From NCBI GenBank assembly GCA_037447655.1, contig JBBHKE010001781.1, positions 1 through 64,000 on the forward strand: DNA of 64,000 nt, in the 5' to 3' direction. Made by a program: the position numbers and the translations under genes. The notes beneath the pieces were generated by a model. The model was not told the DNA's origin, did not search any database, and worked only from the letters and a program-made list of their open reading frames with translations. Below, in pieces: positions 61,442 to 64,000 of this stretch. The stretch is from Zygnema cylindricum (lineage: Eukaryota > Streptophyta > Zygnematophyceae > Zygnematales > Zygnemataceae). The first letter of the stretch is position 1. Every line of letters starts with the position of its first letter.

Positions 61442-62767
61442 TTAGAATGTAAGTATAGAAGTGTTACCCTCCACTAAGACTTTCAGATCTACTGATCCCA
61501 CTAGATCTGTAGTAACCACTCTCCCATCCCTATACTCTATCTGTACAGTAGGAATCTTTCTTAGCTTAGTGAAGAGTTCTTTATCACGACACATATGCAT
61601 GGATGCACCTGAGTCGATGATCCATCCTTCCTGTAGAGCTTCCCGAATTGCTCCAAGGGCACATTTCTGCCTCCGAGGGATCTCCTCCTCCAGACTCTCG
61701 TCAAGAAGAAGCTCCCCATCCTTCTCAGAGGACTCATCTTCGGTTTCTCCTGACACTTTTGTAACCACAAGTGCATTTTTCTTCCCTCCGGAAGAACCTC
61801 CTCCACGGTTCTCTTGGAGCCTCAGCTTTGATAGTTTGACACAATCTGCAATAAAGTGTCCCGGCTTTTTGCAATAATGAAAAAGACCCTTTGGGGGCCT
61901 CTGTCCCCTAGAATGATCTCTTTCCCCTCTATAAGGTTTCTTCGGGTCCTTCCCCCATCGGTCCCCTCCTGCTGCTAGAGCTTGAATGCTCTTTCCTCCT
62001 CTCCTAATCTCCATTGTGTTTTCCTGCACAAGTATCATCCTGACTACTGTGTTCCATTTCCATGAACTATCAGGCATTCCCTGTACTCGGTACACTATGT
62101 TTTCGAACTCATCTGGTAATTTCATGATAAGGGTGTTAACTTTCATTTTCATTGTACCTGTCCACCCGGCACTTTCCATTTCCATATACAAACATGAAAG
62201 ATCATTACAGTAATCTAACATCTTTCCTCCTTTGTAAGTGTAACTCAATAGCTTTTGCTCAGCCAACTGGAGCTCCTGAATAGTTCCAGCTCTATAAATC
62301 TCCACTAAACTCTCCCACAACTCCTCGGCCTTGTAAATGTGAAGATGAGGAGTGGCCAAACCTTGAGTGAGGTGCCTCAGAATGAAGTTCTTGGCAGCCA
62401 TGTTTACATCCTCCCACATTTCAGTATCGTTCTCCACGGTCTTCACGGTCGCCGCTCCCGATACTGTGGCAATAGGAGTGAGGGGTGTCTCCTTCCCTTT
62501 CCCCTTTTCGGACACACTACTGTCCCCATCATCTACCTCCTCCGCTGAGGCTGCCGTTGTTGCTGAAAACCTTACTCCCCCAAATCCTGGTGGAGTTCCC
62601 GAAGGTGGACCTTTCACTTGTCCACTGACGATACCCCAATATCGTTTTTCACACAAAGCTCCCATCATCATGGCTTCCCAATAAATGAACCCAGATCCAT
62701 TGAAGGTGGGCACCCTAGAGGGTGGGCCCATAACCTTCAATTCTGTGTCCTCCATTGGACTACACAA
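61442..62767 (-). pseudogene. gag-protease region of element E
   Basis: 441 codons. The first methionines (MCSPMEDTELK) lie inside the 5' LTR, and the frame reads through the primer-binding site as KVMGPP; the true start may be the ATG within that site. Gag homology: VPTFNGSGFIYWEAMM, a Pro/Gly/Ser-rich insertion at about residues 50-110 not seen in A or F, then LAEQKLLSYTYKGGKMLDYC and MKLPDEFENIVY. The zinc knuckle at residues 296-309 (FHYCKKPGHFIADC) has Phe in place of the first Cys. Protease is intact at the active site (WIIDSGASMHMC, D385-S386-G387). A TAA at 61,442-61,444 ends it before the pre-integrase domain, in the same frame. Confidence 0.93.
62723..62735 (-). other. primer-binding site of element E
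   Basis: The minus strand reads GGTTATGGGCCCA with no spacer after the LTR. Thirteen bases match the complement of the internal part of initiator tRNA-Met, as in Drosophila copia. Confidence 0.88.
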
Positions 62768-63781
62768 TACAGGAAGCCTCTAGATAGTATTTAACTAACC
62801 CACTTTAAGCCACGACCACTTCTGCCCAAGAAGGCAAACTGACAATTTCACTGCACCCCTGTGCAGCCTGGACTCCCCTGAGTCCGTAGCAAAAAGAATC
62901 ATTGAAAACGGCCAACCAGCCGATAAGTTATAGGGTAGCAAAGATGCCAATTTATACAAACTCTCATAGAGAGAGGACTATCTACCTAAATTTTCCTAAG
63001 TCCTAGTTTTTCCTAATTCCCTCTCACAGCTCCTATCTACTGCCTGTACAAACCAATCACAAAACTGTATAGTACTAGAAAGTACTACTGCCGATGTACT
63101 TTCTGTACGGCCTCTATACGACAAGGCCATAAAGTGGACGCGTGTCCACTTTTCACTCGTCCGTACGTTCCTCGGAATTCCCGCGACCATTGATGTCTTC
63201 CCACGTGGCGCCGGGTCATGCCATGTCACTAAATGCCAAAGTGACCACTCCGGGATTTCGGCGATGATGTGCGCCGTTGGATTTTATGCGAAACGCAATC
63301 TTGGCGGTAATAAATACTTGCGCGACATTTGTTCCGATGTAGAAATAAAATGCGTGGTATCCGTTTTGATTTAGCGTCGTACTACGTACTTTATATAACT
63401 GAATCTATGTAGGCCGTAAAGAGTTCTAGTTAAATGAATTTTATCCACTTGAACTAAATATATATCTATCACATACCATAGCACTTAGCATAGGTCCTAG
63501 TCTATTAGGATAAAGCTGACCGCTACCGGTCAACTTGACGAACCGCAGGTACCGGGATCAAATCTCTGGTCCGTCAAGTATATTTTTAGTAACCTACTAA
63601 AAATAGTTGTTTGTTGAACTAAGGCAGCCATGGATCAACCTCTCTCTCTTTCCTTCAGTGACTACAACAAGTATGGGGGCTAGAGAGCGGAGGTGGAGGC
63701 AGGCTGTCCGTCCTTTTCTTTTCTTTTTATAAAAACACATTTAAACCTAGAAAATACTCTAGAAATCTATAGATTTCAACA
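62736..63781 (-). repeat. 5' LTR of element E
   Basis: About 1,046 bp, matching 57,351-58,395. Its inner end reads GAATTGAA while the 3' LTR ends GAATTGCA, a single difference at the terminal dinucleotide. The hairpin cluster is at 63,518-63,603 and a TATA-like box near 63,725-63,735. The last 32 bp overlap the gag frame. Confidence 0.93.
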
Positions 63782-63786
63782 CTATG
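63782..63786 (+). other. Target-site duplication, right copy (CTATG)
   Basis: Directly follows the LTR end CAACA; its ATG is the same codon as at 57,348-57,350. Confidence 0.92.
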
Positions 63787-64000
63787 GAGTATAAGCAAAA
63801 ACTTGAAGGAATGGAGCATGAGTTTGGAGTCATAATAGATGAGGAACTCAGTGCAGAAGAGCAAAAATTTATGTCCCAAGTACCCTACAGGCAAGTAGTA
63901 GGAAGTTTGATTTACTTCATGAATTGCACTAGGCCTGATATATCTGCACTTGTTGGTGTGTTGAGTAAAAGTCTACAAAATCCACGAAAGAGAGATTAGG
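63784..64000 (+). pseudogene. RT-RNase H linker of element D, 3' part
   Basis: MEYKQKLEGMEHEFG resumes where GCATPM broke off at 57,350; element C has SPMEFMQKLEG at the same place, which confirms the join. VPYRQVVGSLIYFMNCTRPD and LVGVLSKSLQNPRKRD follow, the normal copia RT-RNase H connection. A TAG at 63,997-63,999 falls where relatives have Trp. RNase H and the 3' LTR would lie right of the window. Confidence 0.93.

Larger units (their letters stand above)
57351..63781 (-). mobile_element. Element E: structurally complete Ty1/copia retrotransposon
   Basis: 6,431 bp with two LTRs of about 1,045 bp, a half-tRNA primer-binding site, one gag-pol frame, a polypurine tract and a perfect 5-bp target duplication. 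It lies inside a codon run of D's pol, in opposite orientation. By eye the LTRs differ at about 25 positions plus a few small indels, so it is not brand new. Four stops in gag-pol make it non-autonomous as it stands. Confidence 0.95.

Overview
This is eukaryotic, AT-rich, repeat-only sequence. It holds nested Ty1/copia LTR retrotransposons around about 40 kb of short-period satellite DNA. I see no host gene, tRNA, rRNA, CRISPR array or bacterial-type operon. All recognisable proteins are copia Gag, protease, integrase, reverse transcriptase (RT) and RNase H, and every copy is broken. Four gag starts are preceded by a primer-binding site containing GGCCCATAACC on the + strand. This is the site used by animal copia elements, which pair with an internal (half-molecule) part of initiator tRNA-Met. 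Together with the protein style this suggests an animal, possibly an arthropod; that is inference. The window looks like pericentromeric or other constitutive heterochromatin.

Left block (1-11,086), all on the minus strand. Element A has its gag-protease at the window edge and its 5' LTR ending at 2378. It interrupts the integrase of element B, a gag-integrase deletion derivative. B's LTR is cut at 3964 by the 3' LTR of element C, whose pol (5,031-6,418) keeps one frame with three stop codons. A truncated LTR (LTR5) and a non-copia-looking internal region follow (6,419-9,345). Last comes the gag of element F with its 5' LTR (LTR3), which abuts the satellite.

Satellite block (11,087-55,525). 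First comes a dimeric satellite of about 201 bp (11,087-13,903). Then a 40-bp satellite runs to 55,525, interrupted by a second copy of the LTR5 composite (19,341-21,748), an 810-N gap, a degenerate island near 35.2 kb, a 10-N gap at 36,159 and a 148-bp unique island at 43.4 kb. A second 40-bp family appears only beside the two gaps. The arrays contain nested higher-order duplications (about 0.24, 0.4, 1.5, 1.7, 3.84 and 4.4 kb offsets), and the monomers carry short dyads built from TAACAA and TTGTTA.

Right block (55,526-64,000). A plus-strand copia pol (element D) emerges directly from the satellite inside its integrase. It is split at a methionine codon by a structurally complete minus-strand copia element E (57,351-63,781). 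E has two LTRs of about 1,045 bp, a primer-binding site, a polypurine tract, one gag-pol frame with four stop codons, and a 5-bp CTATG target-site duplication. D resumes after E and leaves the window.

The elements are not a cooperating gene set. They are successive insertions, and the order can partly be read: satellite and D and B are older; A inserted into B; C into B's LTR; E into D.
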